Under the pieces are notes generated by a model. It saw only the letters and a program-made list of their open reading frames with translations, made no database searches and was not told where the DNA came from. Positions 46,068-55,399 of a stretch of 64,000 nt of DNA are shown piece by piece; the first letter of the stretch is position 1; each line of letters begins with the position of its first letter. A program made the position numbers and the translations under genes. Location: NCBI RefSeq assembly GCF_019449565.1, contig NZ_JAGRPM010000088.1:1-64000 (forward strand). Direction: 5' to 3'. The stretch is from Rhodoblastus sp. (GTDB lineage Bacteria; Pseudomonadota; Alphaproteobacteria; Rhizobiales; Beijerinckiaceae).

Positions 46068-46754
46068 TCAGGCCTTTTCCATTGCTATGGGCGCGTCGAT
46101 GCGGTCGAGATCGCGCGACAGCAGCCGTCCCGCCGCGCCCGCGGCGCGCTGGACCAGTTCGAGATAGGCTTTGGACGCGCGGGCGACCGAATTATAGAAA
46201 ACCACCGCCGGGATGGCCGCGACCAATCCGATCGCCGTCGCCAGCAGCGCCTCGGCGATGCCCGGCGCGACGACGGCGAGATTGGTGGTCTGGGCCTCGG
46301 AAATGCCGATGAAGCTGTTCATGATTCCCCAGACGGTGCCGAGCAACCCGACGAAAGGCGCCGTGGCGCCGATGGTGGCGAGGGCGCCGGTTCCCCGCCG
46401 CGTCGCGGCCGATTCCTCCCGGGCGATCTCCGAAAAGCGCGACGCGGCGCGCTCCTGGAGGCCGCTATCGCGGCGCGCCCCCGCTGAGAGGCTGCATTCG
46501 CGCGCGGCGGCCTGCAGCAGGCGCGACAGGACATTGCTCTCGGCGCTCAGTTCCGCGCGGGCCTCGGCCAGGCTGCCAGCGCCGTCGATGCGCTGGAGCG
46601 CGTCGGCGAGGCGGCGCCGGGAGCGCCCAACCTCGGTCATCTTGGCGATGAATACCGTCCACGCCACGAGGGAGGCGAAGGCGAGAATTCCCATGACGGC
46701 TTTGACGAAGAGAGTGGCGTTAAGGAACATGATCCAGGGCGACAATTGATGCAC
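46068..46754 (-). CDS. exbB: ExbB, proton channel subunit
   Basis: The 228-residue MotA/TolQ/ExbB-type product has three membrane helices: FVKAVMGILAFASLVAWTVF near the start, then ALATIGATAPFVGLLGTVWGIMNSF, then LLATAIGLVAAIPAVVFYN. A cytoplasmic loop (about 45-115) links the first two. With ExbD and TonB it powers iron-siderophore uptake. It is 32 bp behind the PKHD hydroxylase gene. Confidence 0.95.
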   Translation of the reverse strand: MHQLSPWIMFLNATLFVKAVMGILAFASLVAWTVFIAKMTEVGRSRRRLADALQRIDGAGSLAEARAELSAESNVLSRLLQAAARECSLSAGARRDSGLQERAASRFSEIAREESAATRRGTGALATIGATAPFVGLLGTVWGIMNSFIGISEAQTTNLAVVAPGIAEALLATAIGLVAAIPAVVFYNSVARASKAYLELVQRAAGAAGRLLSRDLDRIDAPIAMEKA

Positions 46755-46786
46755 GGCGGCGGCTCCGGGGGCGTAAGAAAACAGGT

Positions 46787-47470
46787 TCAGGCTTCCGCAT
46801 GGGCGCGGATGAGATTGTGATAGACGTGGCTGAGCTTCACGGTTTCCGGGGCGTCGATCCCGAGCTTGCCGGCGACGCCCTGAATCGCCTGGTCGAAATC
46901 GAAAATCATCGTGCGGGCCTGCGGGTCGCGGATCATGCTCTGGATCCAGAAGAAGGAGGAGACCCGCGCGCCCCGCGTGACTGGCCGCACAAGATGAAGG
47001 CTGGACGCCGGATAGAGCACCAGATCGCCTGCCGGCAGCTTCACCTCATGCGCGCCAAACGAGTCCTCGATGGCCAGTTCGCCGCCGTCATAGTCCTCAG
47101 GCTCCGAGAGGAAGAGCGTGGCGGAGAGGTCGGTGCGGATGCGCAGGCCGGTCAGCACATCGCCGCGAATGGAATTATCGACATGCAGGCCGAAGGAGGC
47201 GCCCGCGCCATAGCGATTGAACAAAGGCGGAAAGATATGGCGCGGCACGGCCGCCGCGATGAAGAGGGGATGGCCCGTCAGCGCGGAGACGATTCTTTCG
47301 CCCAGCCGGCGCGCCAGCGCGGAATCCGGGGGCAATTGCTCGTTGTTCTTGACGACGGCCGACTGGGCTCCGGCGGTGTGGCGGCCGTCCTCCCATGCGG
47401 CCGCGTCCATGAGGTCGCGGAATTCCGCGACCTCATGTTTGCCGATGACTTCGGGAATACAGACCAGCAC
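46787..47470 (-). CDS. PKHD-type Fe(II)/2-oxoglutarate hydroxylase (PiuC-like)
   Basis: The 227-residue product belongs to the Fe(II)-dependent dioxygenase family found beside TonB receptors (PiuC/YbiX). Iron ligands are His and Asp in FGLHVDNSIRGD and the distal His in SSLHLVRPVTRGAR, where Arg binds 2-oxoglutarate. N-terminal CIPEVIGKHEVAEFRDLMDAAAWEDGRHTAG is typical. The substrate is not known; a role in siderophore handling is often suggested. It starts 13 bp behind the receptor gene. Confidence 0.93.
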   Translation of the reverse strand: MLVCIPEVIGKHEVAEFRDLMDAAAWEDGRHTAGAQSAVVKNNEQLPPDSALARRLGERIVSALTGHPLFIAAAVPRHIFPPLFNRYGAGASFGLHVDNSIRGDVLTGLRIRTDLSATLFLSEPEDYDGGELAIEDSFGAHEVKLPAGDLVLYPASSLHLVRPVTRGARVSSFFWIQSMIRDPQARTMIFDFDQAIQGVAGKLGIDAPETVKLSHVYHNLIRAHAEA

Positions 47471-47483
47471 TTCGTCCCCTCCC

Positions 47484-49949
47484 TCAGAAGCGCGCGTTGA
47501 GCGTGAGAAGGGCGGTGCGGCCCGGCGCGACCATCACGAAGGGCGAGGTGCTGCGATAGAGCGAGTCGTAATAGAGTTCGTTGGTGATGTTGTTGACGGA
47601 GACCTTGGCGGTGAGCTCCTTCGAAACCTTCATTTCGACGAAGGCGTCGAACCGCCAATGCGCGGGAAGCACGGCGCCGGAATTCGCCGCCAGCGTTCCG
47701 CCGTAGATCTGGGACATATAAGTCGCCTGGCCGCCGATCTCATAGGTCTTGAAGAATTCGTATTTGGTCAGCAGGTTGAAGGATTGATGGGCGATATTGG
47801 CCAAGGGCAGGCCGACATTGGTCAGATAGAGCGTCGTGTTGGCCGGCGTCGTATTGGAGGCGGTCACCTCCGATTGCATGAGCACGACGCCGCCATTGAC
47901 GCTCCATTCGGGCGTCAGCTTGCCGGCGATTTCCAGATCGACGCCCTGCACGCGATAGGCGGCGCCGGCGACGACCGTCTGGCCCACCGTTTCACGCGCG
48001 TTGGACTTGTCGGTCCGGAACAGGGCGGCGGTGGCAAGCAGGTTGCGATCAAACAATTCCCATTTGGCTCCGACCTCGATCGCGCGGTTGATTTCCGGGC
48101 CAAAGACTTGATTGGTCGCGGTCGGGGACAGGCCACCATAGGCGGAGCCGGTCGCGTCCAGTTCGGCGCCGACGGGATTGGAGGAGGTCGCGTAAGCCGT
48201 ATAGAGGCTGACTGTGGGAATCGGCTTCAGGACCATGCCGGCATTGTAATTGAACAGGGTCGAATGGACCGAGTTCGAGCCCTGATTATTCGATGCGGTG
48301 ATATAGTAATCGTCGAGACGGATGCCGCCGTTCAGCAGCAGCACGTCGTTATAATTGGCCGTGTCGATGAGATAGACGCTGCCGGTCGTGACGGGAACCG
48401 TCGTGGGGTTTGTGCCGAGTGTCCGATCGAAATTCGGAAAGCCGATGAAGGCGGTCTGCGGGTAGAAGATATTGATGCCGCTCAGCGACCCGGAACTGGT
48501 AAAGCCGCTGCCGAAACCCTCCGAGGCCAGGTCCGTATAGTTGTTGATCTTGACCGTTTCCTGCGCGATTTCCGCGCCGACGACGGCGGCGTGCCGGAAA
48601 TCGGCGGTGTTGAAGCGGATCACCGCCTCGGTCTGGTCGGCGATGACGTCGGTGGTTTGAGAGCGGCTTTGCGGGTTGGCGCTTACCGTCCACTTCAAGG
48701 GATTGGGATTGGTGACGACAGGGCGTTCGGCGAGGGTTCCGATATAATCGAGTTTTGATTCCGCGATCCGCAGCTTGTTGCTGATCGTGACGGAATCATT
48801 GAGCTTATAGATGGCGTTGAGCGTTCCGATGTCCTGCTGGGCTTGCTGGAAATCGCGGTTGATGAAGCCATAGAAATTATTGCGGGACACGCCATATTCG
48901 GTGACAGGACCGCCGGTGACTCCAAGATTGGGCCGGTAATAAGGCACGCCGAAATCTGGAATGCCGCTGAGATCGGTGTGGATGTAATTGCCGGTAAGGA
49001 TGAAGGAGTCGGCCGGCGTCCACTTGAAGGCCGCGAAGGCGCCATTGCGATTGTCCGTCGTGTAATCGCGCCCCGAAACCTCGGCGCCTTGCAGTAACCC
49101 GCCGGCCCGGACGGACAGGGTCGGTTTGATGACCTGGTTGACGTCGATCGTCACACGCTTGGTCATGTCGGTCCCATAAGTGGCCTCGACCGAGCGGAAA
49201 TTGGTGTCGCCCGCAGCCTTGGGGACGATATTAATGGCGCCGCCGGCGGTGCCGCGCCCGGCATAGGACGATCCCGGGCCGCGCAGGATCTCCACCTGTT
49301 CGGTGAAGAAATTTTCGCGGATGCTGACGCCCGGGTCGCGCACGCCATCGATGAAAATGTCGTTGCGCGCATCGAAGCCACGGATGAAGAAGCGGTCGCC
49401 GAAGGCGTTGCCGCCTTCTCCCGTGCCCAAAGTGATACCCGCTGTGGTGCGGGCGACATCCCTCAGGCTCGTCGCGTTCTTGTCGGCCAGAACTTCCTTG
49501 GAGAGGATGGTGATCGTCCGGGGCGTGTTGGCGACCGGTTCCGTGAATTTCTGCGAGGCGACGCGATCGACCAGGTAAGGGTCGCCAGGATGGGCGTAGG
49601 GGCTGGGACCGGGAAGATTCTGCAGGGGGTCGGTCGCCGCCGCCGACTGGGAAGACGACGCGGACGCGGCGGCCTGGGGCTTCTGCTGACGGGCGACATT
49701 GCGCAGGGCGGCGCGGGCGCGTTGCTGGGCCACGCTGGGCTTGGCGGGCGTCGCGTGGCGCCGCGCGGCCGGCGCGTCGACGGTCAGGGCCGGCAGGGAC
49801 GACGCCCGCTCCTCGGCTTCCGCCTTATCGGCGCAGGCAGCGGTGGCCAGACAGGCCAACGCCATCCGCGCGCCGGGCTGGACGGCGGCCGCAATGGGTC
49901 CACGTAGGGAAAGCGGCGTCCTGACTGCTGAATTGGCGGATAAGGTCAT
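47484..49949 (-). CDS. TonB-dependent siderophore receptor (Fiu-like)
   Basis: The 821-residue outer-membrane receptor has an N-terminal export region, a low-complexity Ala/Gln-rich stretch (about 60-115), a plug domain (TPRTITILSKEVLADKNATSLRD, then DRFFIRGFDARNDIFIDGVRD, then EILRGPGSSYAGRGTAGGAINIV) and a 22-strand barrel ending in a terminal Phe (LLTLNARF). It resembles catecholate-type receptors linked with PKHD hydroxylases. It probably imports ferric siderophores. An Irr-type box lies upstream of the operon. Confidence 0.93.
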   Translation of the reverse strand: MTLSANSAVRTPLSLRGPIAAAVQPGARMALACLATAACADKAEAEERASSLPALTVDAPAARRHATPAKPSVAQQRARAALRNVARQQKPQAAASASSSQSAAATDPLQNLPGPSPYAHPGDPYLVDRVASQKFTEPVANTPRTITILSKEVLADKNATSLRDVARTTAGITLGTGEGGNAFGDRFFIRGFDARNDIFIDGVRDPGVSIRENFFTEQVEILRGPGSSYAGRGTAGGAINIVPKAAGDTNFRSVEATYGTDMTKRVTIDVNQVIKPTLSVRAGGLLQGAEVSGRDYTTDNRNGAFAAFKWTPADSFILTGNYIHTDLSGIPDFGVPYYRPNLGVTGGPVTEYGVSRNNFYGFINRDFQQAQQDIGTLNAIYKLNDSVTISNKLRIAESKLDYIGTLAERPVVTNPNPLKWTVSANPQSRSQTTDVIADQTEAVIRFNTADFRHAAVVGAEIAQETVKINNYTDLASEGFGSGFTSSGSLSGINIFYPQTAFIGFPNFDRTLGTNPTTVPVTTGSVYLIDTANYNDVLLLNGGIRLDDYYITASNNQGSNSVHSTLFNYNAGMVLKPIPTVSLYTAYATSSNPVGAELDATGSAYGGLSPTATNQVFGPEINRAIEVGAKWELFDRNLLATAALFRTDKSNARETVGQTVVAGAAYRVQGVDLEIAGKLTPEWSVNGGVVLMQSEVTASNTTPANTTLYLTNVGLPLANIAHQSFNLLTKYEFFKTYEIGGQATYMSQIYGGTLAANSGAVLPAHWRFDAFVEMKVSKELTAKVSVNNITNELYYDSLYRSTSPFVMVAPGRTALLTLNARF

Positions 49950-49986
49950 TGCGGGCTCCTTGAAATTTCGGTGGCTGGGGCGCGGA

Positions 49987-50226
49987 TCAATCGGCGCTGG
50001 GCGCCTTCATCAGCGAGAACATTTCGTCCACGGTCTTCACGGCCTGAAGGCGGATCGCTTCGGAATCCTGAAGTCCGGCGATACGTACGCCGTGGATGAC
50101 GGCGTGAATTTCGTCTCGGAAGTCGCTCAGAAAGCCGATCGGGTCGCGCGTCTCATTGGCGACGCGGGCGATCAGGCCGGTGAGAAGAATCTGGCAGGCG
50201 ACCATCCGGCCGTTGAGTTCGTTCAT
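49987..50226 (-). CDS. Small helical protein heading the iron-uptake operon
   Basis: The 79-residue product is not recognised. It is helical and soluble (NGRMVACQILLTGLIARVANE, then FLSDFRDEIHAVIHGVRIAG), with one Cys. I chose the ATG at 50226, since residues upstream in the longer frame are low complexity and Pro-rich. It precedes the receptor gene by 37 bp in the same direction and is probably co-transcribed from the iron-responsive region. Confidence 0.5.
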   Translation of the reverse strand: MNELNGRMVACQILLTGLIARVANETRDPIGFLSDFRDEIHAVIHGVRIAGLQDSEAIRLQAVKTVDEMFSLMKAPSAD

Positions 50227-50428
50227 GCCGCGCTCTCGCCGCGTTTCCGCGGTGAGCCCCGCCGGGAGGCTCGGCGGGCATGGGTGGTCGTTTTCGGGTG
50301 GCGGCGCGCCACGCGAATGACAGGGATCATTGGGGTTGTTCCGTTCGCGGATCGAAGCGATCACGATGAATGTCTGATGAACGGATTTCAGCCGCGATCT
50401 GGATGCGCCGCAACAAAAAGGACAAAGA

Positions 50429-50443
50429 TTAGAAATATTCTAA
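50429..50443 (-). promoter_or_regulatory. ICE-like iron control element (Irr box)
   Basis: TTAGAAATATTCTAA is a perfect palindrome with arms TTAGAA/TTCTAA around ATA. It matches the core of the iron control element bound by Irr in Hyphomicrobiales. It lies about 200 bp upstream of the first gene of the receptor-tonB operon, in AT-richer DNA between it and the K+ channel gene. Confidence 0.7.
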
Positions 50444-50563
50444 ACACATGTCGCGCGCACGCGCCGGCGCTTCGCCTTTCCGCGACGCGGGCGGGGCGAG
50501 AAAAATTTCCATTTGAATTCAATGCGCGCCAGTCTTTGTCGTCGGCGGCCGGGTCTGGCGCGG

Positions 50564-51631
50564 TCAGATCGCTCCGCGCTCGGCCAGCGCGGCGGCCATG
50601 AAGAGCTCTTCGATTCGCTGCGCCTTTTCCGGGCGGCGCACCAATGCGAGGCCATCGCCTTGGCGGACCGCGATTTCTGAATCGGGCTGCAGGATCGACT
50701 CTCCGTCCTGCCGCTCCAGCGCGACGACGAGAAAGGCGCCGGCCCCAAGCGCCTCGATACCGCCGATGGTCAGGCCGGCGCAGGCGCTGCCCGACTCGAC
50801 GGTGACGACCTCGATATCGAGGCCGAGGCTTTGCAGGTCGAGGGCGAGGCGGTCGAGATTGCCGCCGCGCGCCCGGGCGATCAGCCGGGTCATGTCGCGG
50901 TGGAGCAGAAGTTCGGCGACGCGCTCCGCGCCGATCCGGGCGGGCAGCACGACGCGATTGGCGCCGGCCTGGATCAGCTTGCGCTCGGTCGAAGGCAGTT
51001 CGCCGCGCGCGATGATCGTCAGGTCGCGCTTGAGGCTGCGGGCGCTGAGCGTGATGAAGACATTGGCGGCGTCCTCGGGAAGGACGGTGGCCAGCGCGCG
51101 GGCGCGGGTGACGCCCGCCTGCCGCATGATCTCCTCGTCCGTGGCGTCGCCGTGGATGAAATGATAGCCGGCCTTGCCGGCGGCGGCGATGCGTTCGTCG
51201 GAATGGTCGATCACGACGAAATCGCCCCGGGCGGCCTTGAGTTCGTGGCAGAGCATCTGGCCGATTCGGCCGAAGCCGCAAACGATCACGTGGCTGGAAA
51301 GCTTGTCGATGTCTTTTTGCATGCGTCGGCTTCCGAAAACCTGCTGGAGCTGGCTGGCCGTGATCAACTGGAACAGGCTGCCGGTGAAAAAGATCATGCC
51401 GGTGCAGCCGGCGACGATCAAAGCGATCGTAATGGCGCGCAGAGCCGGCGTATCGACGGGCGCGACCTCGCCATAGCCCACCGAATAGACGGTCAGCACC
51501 ACCATATAGACAGCGTCGTTCAGGCTCCAGCCCGAGGCGACATAGGCCATCGTGGCCGCGGCGCCCACGACCAGCATGAAACCGACGCCCGCAACAAGGT
51601 TGCGCAGCGGCGAAGCGAGAAACTGAACCAT
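50564..51631 (-). CDS. Two-helix potassium channel with RCK domain
   Basis: The 355-residue product starts with two membrane helices (LVAGVGFMLVVGAAATMAYVA and ITIALIVAGCTGMIFFTGSL) around a pore loop with the selectivity filter VYSVGYGE near residue 50. A TrkA-N/RCK nucleotide-binding domain follows (HVIVCGFGRIGQMLCHELKA near 115) with FVVIDHSDER, then a TrkA-C domain. It resembles MthK/Kch-type channels. The open frame continues far upstream and downstream in another frame, but only this one has family features. Confidence 0.92.
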   Translation of the reverse strand: MVQFLASPLRNLVAGVGFMLVVGAAATMAYVASGWSLNDAVYMVVLTVYSVGYGEVAPVDTPALRAITIALIVAGCTGMIFFTGSLFQLITASQLQQVFGSRRMQKDIDKLSSHVIVCGFGRIGQMLCHELKAARGDFVVIDHSDERIAAAGKAGYHFIHGDATDEEIMRQAGVTRARALATVLPEDAANVFITLSARSLKRDLTIIARGELPSTERKLIQAGANRVVLPARIGAERVAELLLHRDMTRLIARARGGNLDRLALDLQSLGLDIEVVTVESGSACAGLTIGGIEALGAGAFLVVALERQDGESILQPDSEIAVRQGDGLALVRRPEKAQRIEELFMAAALAERGAI

Positions 51632-51826
51632 CGGAGTCCCAATTCCGGCGGGGAAAGCCTAGCGCGATCCAACTTGCCCGCTGAATGATCCATCGCAAGG
51701 CCCGCGGTCAAATGATTTCGGCGCCCCGAGGCGCGTCGCCACTCCGCCGGCGCCGGATTAAGCCGGCGGCAACCTGGCTCGGCTAGGCTTCGCGGCGCGG
51801 TTCCGGCCCCTCAGGCGAAAGCGGTC

Positions 51827-53320
51827 ATGAAATACAGATGGATCTTAGGCCTGCTGATCGCGCTCGGCCTTGTCCTGCGCATGCTGGGCGCGCGCGGCGA
51901 TCTCTGGGTCGATGAAATCTGGACGCTCGCGCTGGTCGCGCCCCTCAAGAACGGTTTCGAGGTGTTCTGGAACATCTCGCACGACAATAATCATTTTCTC
52001 AACTCTCTGTGGATGTTCCAATGGGGGCAGGACGCCAGCTCCCTGCTTTACCGCCTGCCGTCGATTCTCTGCGGCGTGGCGTCTGTCGCCGTCGCGGCCA
52101 GAATCGGGTCGCGGGACTCGCCGGCGGCGGGGCTGATCGCGGCTTTTCTCGTCGCAGTTGCCTTTCCCTTCGTCAACTACGGGTCCGAGGCGCGCGGATA
52201 TGGCGCGCTCGTTCTCGCCATGCTGGTCGCCCTCGACGCCTGCGAGCGCGCTACGCCGCTGCTGGGGAACGACGAAGGGCAGACGGAGTCGGGGAGCTCG
52301 GAAATTCGGCGCCAGAGCTGGATTATGGCATTGGCCGTGGGCGTCGGCGCGCTCGCTCATCTTGAAATGCTCATCGGCGCCGCGACGCTGGGCCTGACCG
52401 CGCTCGTCCGCGCCCTCGCCGAACCGCCGCGCGACGAGGCGCCTCGTCGCCTGCGGGCGACGGTGAAATTCTTCCTGCCCGCGCTGTTCCTGACCCTTCC
52501 CGCGATCGCGGCTGTCATAGCCGGCATTGTGATTCACGGCGTGACCATTGGCGGCCTGTCGCGCGGGGCGGGCGCGTTCGCCGAGGGCTATGGCGGATTG
52601 CTGGCCGCGCTGGCCGGATTTCCCGCGACATTTCCGGGATGGCTCGCGCTGCTCCTCGCCGCGCTTGGCTTCGCCGCGGCGGCGCTGGCGGGCTGGCTTC
52701 CTTTGTCACGGGCCTTGCTCGTCCTGTGTGGGCTTGTCGTCGTTCCGGCTTCGATCTTCTTCGTCAATCCGCCCAATTTGCAGTTCCCGCGCTATTTCCT
52801 CGTTTTCGGCGTGATCTTCGTCGTGGCGCTGGCGGCGCTGGCGTCGCGCCTGTGGGAAACGCGCCGCGGCAAGGCTTTCGTCTTCGCCGCCGGCCTGTTG
52901 TTCTGCGTTGGACAGGCGATCCAGCTCCAGCCGCTCCTTCGCGGCGGACGCGGCGAAGCCTCGGCGATGATCGCGATCATGGCGGAGCAGCCGCACGCGA
53001 CCTATGCGTCGCAGATCAGGCGCGCTTCGGAATATGTGCTTGATTATTATAGCCGCCGCGCCGGACTGGACCTGCGGCGCGTTTCTCCGCCCGCGACTTG
53101 CGCCGAGCGGCCCGACTTTTATATCGTCGGAGTTCCCATCGACCTCCCGATCGCGGAGGAGAAGGTGACGATCGGGCCGGAGGCCTGCCTCTCCGTCTAT
53201 GTTCAGGCGTTCGACGCAGCCGGGTCGTCGCTGTCCGGGATGCATTGGCGGCTGTTTCGCCCGGCCGGGGAGGGGGCAGCGTCTGCGCCAGCCCTGCGGG
53301 CGGCGACAGATTTCCGCTGA
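51827..53320 (+). CDS. GT-C-type membrane glycosyltransferase
   Basis: The 497-residue product has about ten membrane helices and the early acidic DE motif after the first helix (WVDEIWT, residues 28-34) characteristic of GT-C (GT39/ArnT-like) enzymes that use lipid-linked sugars. The following ISHDNNHFLNSL segment also fits. A C-terminal domain outside the membrane (about 370-497) contains two cysteines. The acceptor is unknown; protein or lipopolysaccharide glycosylation is possible. Confidence 0.75.
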   Translation: MKYRWILGLLIALGLVLRMLGARGDLWVDEIWTLALVAPLKNGFEVFWNISHDNNHFLNSLWMFQWGQDASSLLYRLPSILCGVASVAVAARIGSRDSPAAGLIAAFLVAVAFPFVNYGSEARGYGALVLAMLVALDACERATPLLGNDEGQTESGSSEIRRQSWIMALAVGVGALAHLEMLIGAATLGLTALVRALAEPPRDEAPRRLRATVKFFLPALFLTLPAIAAVIAGIVIHGVTIGGLSRGAGAFAEGYGGLLAALAGFPATFPGWLALLLAALGFAAAALAGWLPLSRALLVLCGLVVVPASIFFVNPPNLQFPRYFLVFGVIFVVALAALASRLWETRRGKAFVFAAGLLFCVGQAIQLQPLLRGGRGEASAMIAIMAEQPHATYASQIRRASEYVLDYYSRRAGLDLRRVSPPATCAERPDFYIVGVPIDLPIAEEKVTIGPEACLSVYVQAFDAAGSSLSGMHWRLFRPAGEGAASAPALRAATDFR

Positions 53321-53330
53321 GCAGGCCGCA

Positions 53331-53672
53331 TTATTTCAGCAAAATGACGAAGCTTTGGCTGTCGCCGGGGCGCTGCGCCTCCAGGCGGCGCATGCCGAGA
53401 TAGCGGATGATGCGGAGTTCGTCGCCGGTCTTGATCCGGGCGCATTGGCCGGCCGCCGCCTGCTCGGACAGGAAGCCCTCCGCCGCTTCGCGGCTTTCCT
53501 CGATGGAGAGGTCGATCCAGCGCCTGATCAGGCTCGGGTCCTTGCAGCCGAATTGCGGACCCTGGAGGACGCAGATGTCGCCGACCTTGCAATCGGCCGG
53601 GGCGAAAGCCGGCGCGGCGGCGCCGGTTGCGATCAGCACAAACAAGGCCCGTGAATAAGACGAGAACGACAT
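53331..53672 (-). CDS. Small secreted protein of unknown function
   Basis: The 113-residue product starts with a signal peptide (MSFSSYSRALFVLIATGAAAPAFA) and a mature part with four cysteines (DCKVGDICVLQG, FGCKDP, GQCARIK), probably forming disulfides. It is expected in the periplasm. I chose ATG 53672 at the signal peptide; the longer frame upstream shows no family features. It converges with the glycosyltransferase gene. Confidence 0.7.
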   Translation of the reverse strand: MSFSSYSRALFVLIATGAAAPAFAPADCKVGDICVLQGPQFGCKDPSLIRRWIDLSIEESREAAEGFLSEQAAAGQCARIKTGDELRIIRYLGMRRLEAQRPGDSQSFVILLK

Positions 53673-53959
53673 GGGACGCGCCTCGGACGCCGTTCTGGTT
53701 CTGGATCTTCCAAGGTCTCGCCGAACAGGCTTGCGCGAAGCCTGCGGCCCCGGTTTGCTTTTCCCCGCCGGATCGGGTATGAAGCGGGCGCTGCATCGCA
53801 GCATGAAGAGGCGCCGGCGCATAGGACGGTAACGCGTCGCCCGGTCCCAATCCGCCTCAATGGCCGACAGCCCAATCTATGCGGGGCCGTCTTCGACAAC
53901 GCCGCATCCAGCGGCGCGCTTTTTCGCGCGCCGTCGCGGCCCCAAATGTAAGATCCCAA

Positions 53960-55324
53960 GTGACCACATTTTCTGAGCTCGGCCTCGCCGAGAACGTTTT
54001 GCGCGCCCTCACCAGCGAGGGCTATGTCCATCCCACCCCCATCCAGGAACAGGCGATCCCGCCGCTGCTCCAGGGCCATGACCTGCTCGGCATCGCCCAG
54101 ACCGGCACCGGCAAGACCTGCGCCTTCGCCACGCCGCTGCTGACGCGCTTGCTGCAATTCCCGCAGGCCGTGCGGCCCAAGCAGACGCGCGTGCTCGTGC
54201 TCGCGCCGACCCGCGAACTCGCGGCCCAGATCGGCGAAAGCTTCCGCGCCTATGGCCGTCACGCCAATATGCGCGTCGCGGTGATTTTCGGCGGCGTCGG
54301 CTTCGGCCCGCAGCTCAAGGCGCTGCATGGCGGACTCGACGTGCTCGTCGCCACCCCCGGCCGCCTGCTCGACCATCTCTCGCAGGGCAATCTGCGGCTC
54401 GACAACACCACCGCCGTGGTGCTGGACGAGGCCGACCATATGCTCGATCTCGGCTTCCTGGTTCCGATCCGCAAGATCTTCGCCAAGCTGCCCAAGACCC
54501 GGCAAACCCTGTTCTTCTCCGCGACCATGCCGAGCGAAATCGCAACGCTCGCCGGCGAAATGCTGCACAACCCGATCAAGGTCTCGGTGGCGCCCGTCGC
54601 CAAGACCGCCGACCGCGTGTCGCAGCGGGTGATTCTGGTCGAGGGCTCGGGCAAGCGCGACGCGCTGATCCAGCTGATGAAAAACCCCGATTTCAGCCGC
54701 TCCATCGTGTTCACGCGCACCAAGCGCGGGGCCGATCGCGTCGCGGGCTTCCTCAATGACGCCGGCTTTTCCGCCGACGCCATCCATGGCAACAAGAGCC
54801 AGAACCAGCGCATTCGCGCGCTCGATGGCTTCAAGAATGGCGAAGTCGGCGTGCTGGTGGCGACCGATATCGCCGCGCGCGGCATCGATGTCGACGCCGT
54901 CAGCCATGTCGTGAATTTCGAACTGCCGGAAGTCGCGGAAAGCTATGTCCACCGCATTGGCCGCACGGCGCGCGCCGGCGCCGAGGGCGAAGCCATTTCG
55001 CTCTGCGACAACAGCGAGCGCGCCTATCTGCGCGCCATCGAGAAGCTCACCAAGCAGAGCATTCCGGTGACCGACCTGCGCCTGAACCCGCTTGCTCCGG
55101 AAGAGGCGCCCCCGGCGCGCGGAAAACCGCAGGGCCGTCCGGCGCATCGCCCCGACGACCGTCGCGGCCCGGCGCCGACGCGTCACGGCGACGCCCGCCG
55201 CGAACACGGCCGCCAGCAGGAGGCCAATCGCCCGGAGAGCCGCAGCGAGCGCCCGCGTCCCGCCGGCGGCGGCCAGCGTCCCGCGCGCAGCGGCGGCGCC
55301 TCGCGCAACGGCCCGCGCGGCTGA
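53960..55324 (+). CDS. DEAD-box RNA helicase, RhlE-like
   Basis: The product of about 454 residues has the helicase motifs in order: Q motif FSELGLAENVLRALTSEGYVHPTPIQEQAIP in part, motif I AQTGTGKT, PTRELAAQ, motif II VLDEADHM, motif III FFSATMP, then ATDIAARGIDV and HRIGRTARAG. The C-terminal tail is Arg/Pro/Gly-rich, as in RhlE proteins that act on ribosomes or the degradosome. The GTG at 53960 just before TTFSELGL is the likely start; an upstream ATG at 53879 would add a basic leader. A strong terminator follows. Confidence 0.93.
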   Translation: MTTFSELGLAENVLRALTSEGYVHPTPIQEQAIPPLLQGHDLLGIAQTGTGKTCAFATPLLTRLLQFPQAVRPKQTRVLVLAPTRELAAQIGESFRAYGRHANMRVAVIFGGVGFGPQLKALHGGLDVLVATPGRLLDHLSQGNLRLDNTTAVVLDEADHMLDLGFLVPIRKIFAKLPKTRQTLFFSATMPSEIATLAGEMLHNPIKVSVAPVAKTADRVSQRVILVEGSGKRDALIQLMKNPDFSRSIVFTRTKRGADRVAGFLNDAGFSADAIHGNKSQNQRIRALDGFKNGEVGVLVATDIAARGIDVDAVSHVVNFELPEVAESYVHRIGRTARAGAEGEAISLCDNSERAYLRAIEKLTKQSIPVTDLRLNPLAPEEAPPARGKPQGRPAHRPDDRRGPAPTRHGDARREHGRQQEANRPESRSERPRPAGGGQRPARSGGASRNGPRG

Positions 55325-55333
55325 GGAAACAAA

Positions 55334-55360
55334 AAGGCCGGGGAAAACCCCGGCCTTTTC
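55334..55360 (+). terminator. Rho-independent terminator after the helicase gene
   Basis: AAGGCCGGGG (55334-55343) pairs perfectly with CCCCGGCCTT (55348-55357) around the loop AAAA and is followed by TTC and TCTTTT. An A-run on the left allows it to work for the convergent apt gene too. Confidence 0.9.
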
Positions 55361-55399
55361 TCTTTTGCGACGCCTGAACCCGAAAAGTCCGCGACTTTT

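Noticed and set aside
45600..46487. Plus-strand open frame opposite exbB and exbD
   Set aside because: The minus strand encodes clear ExbB and ExbD with coupled starts, so this is a shadow.
53633..55207. Minus-strand open frame of 524 codons opposite the RNA helicase
   Set aside because: The opposite strand carries all DEAD-box motifs; this frame has no family features.
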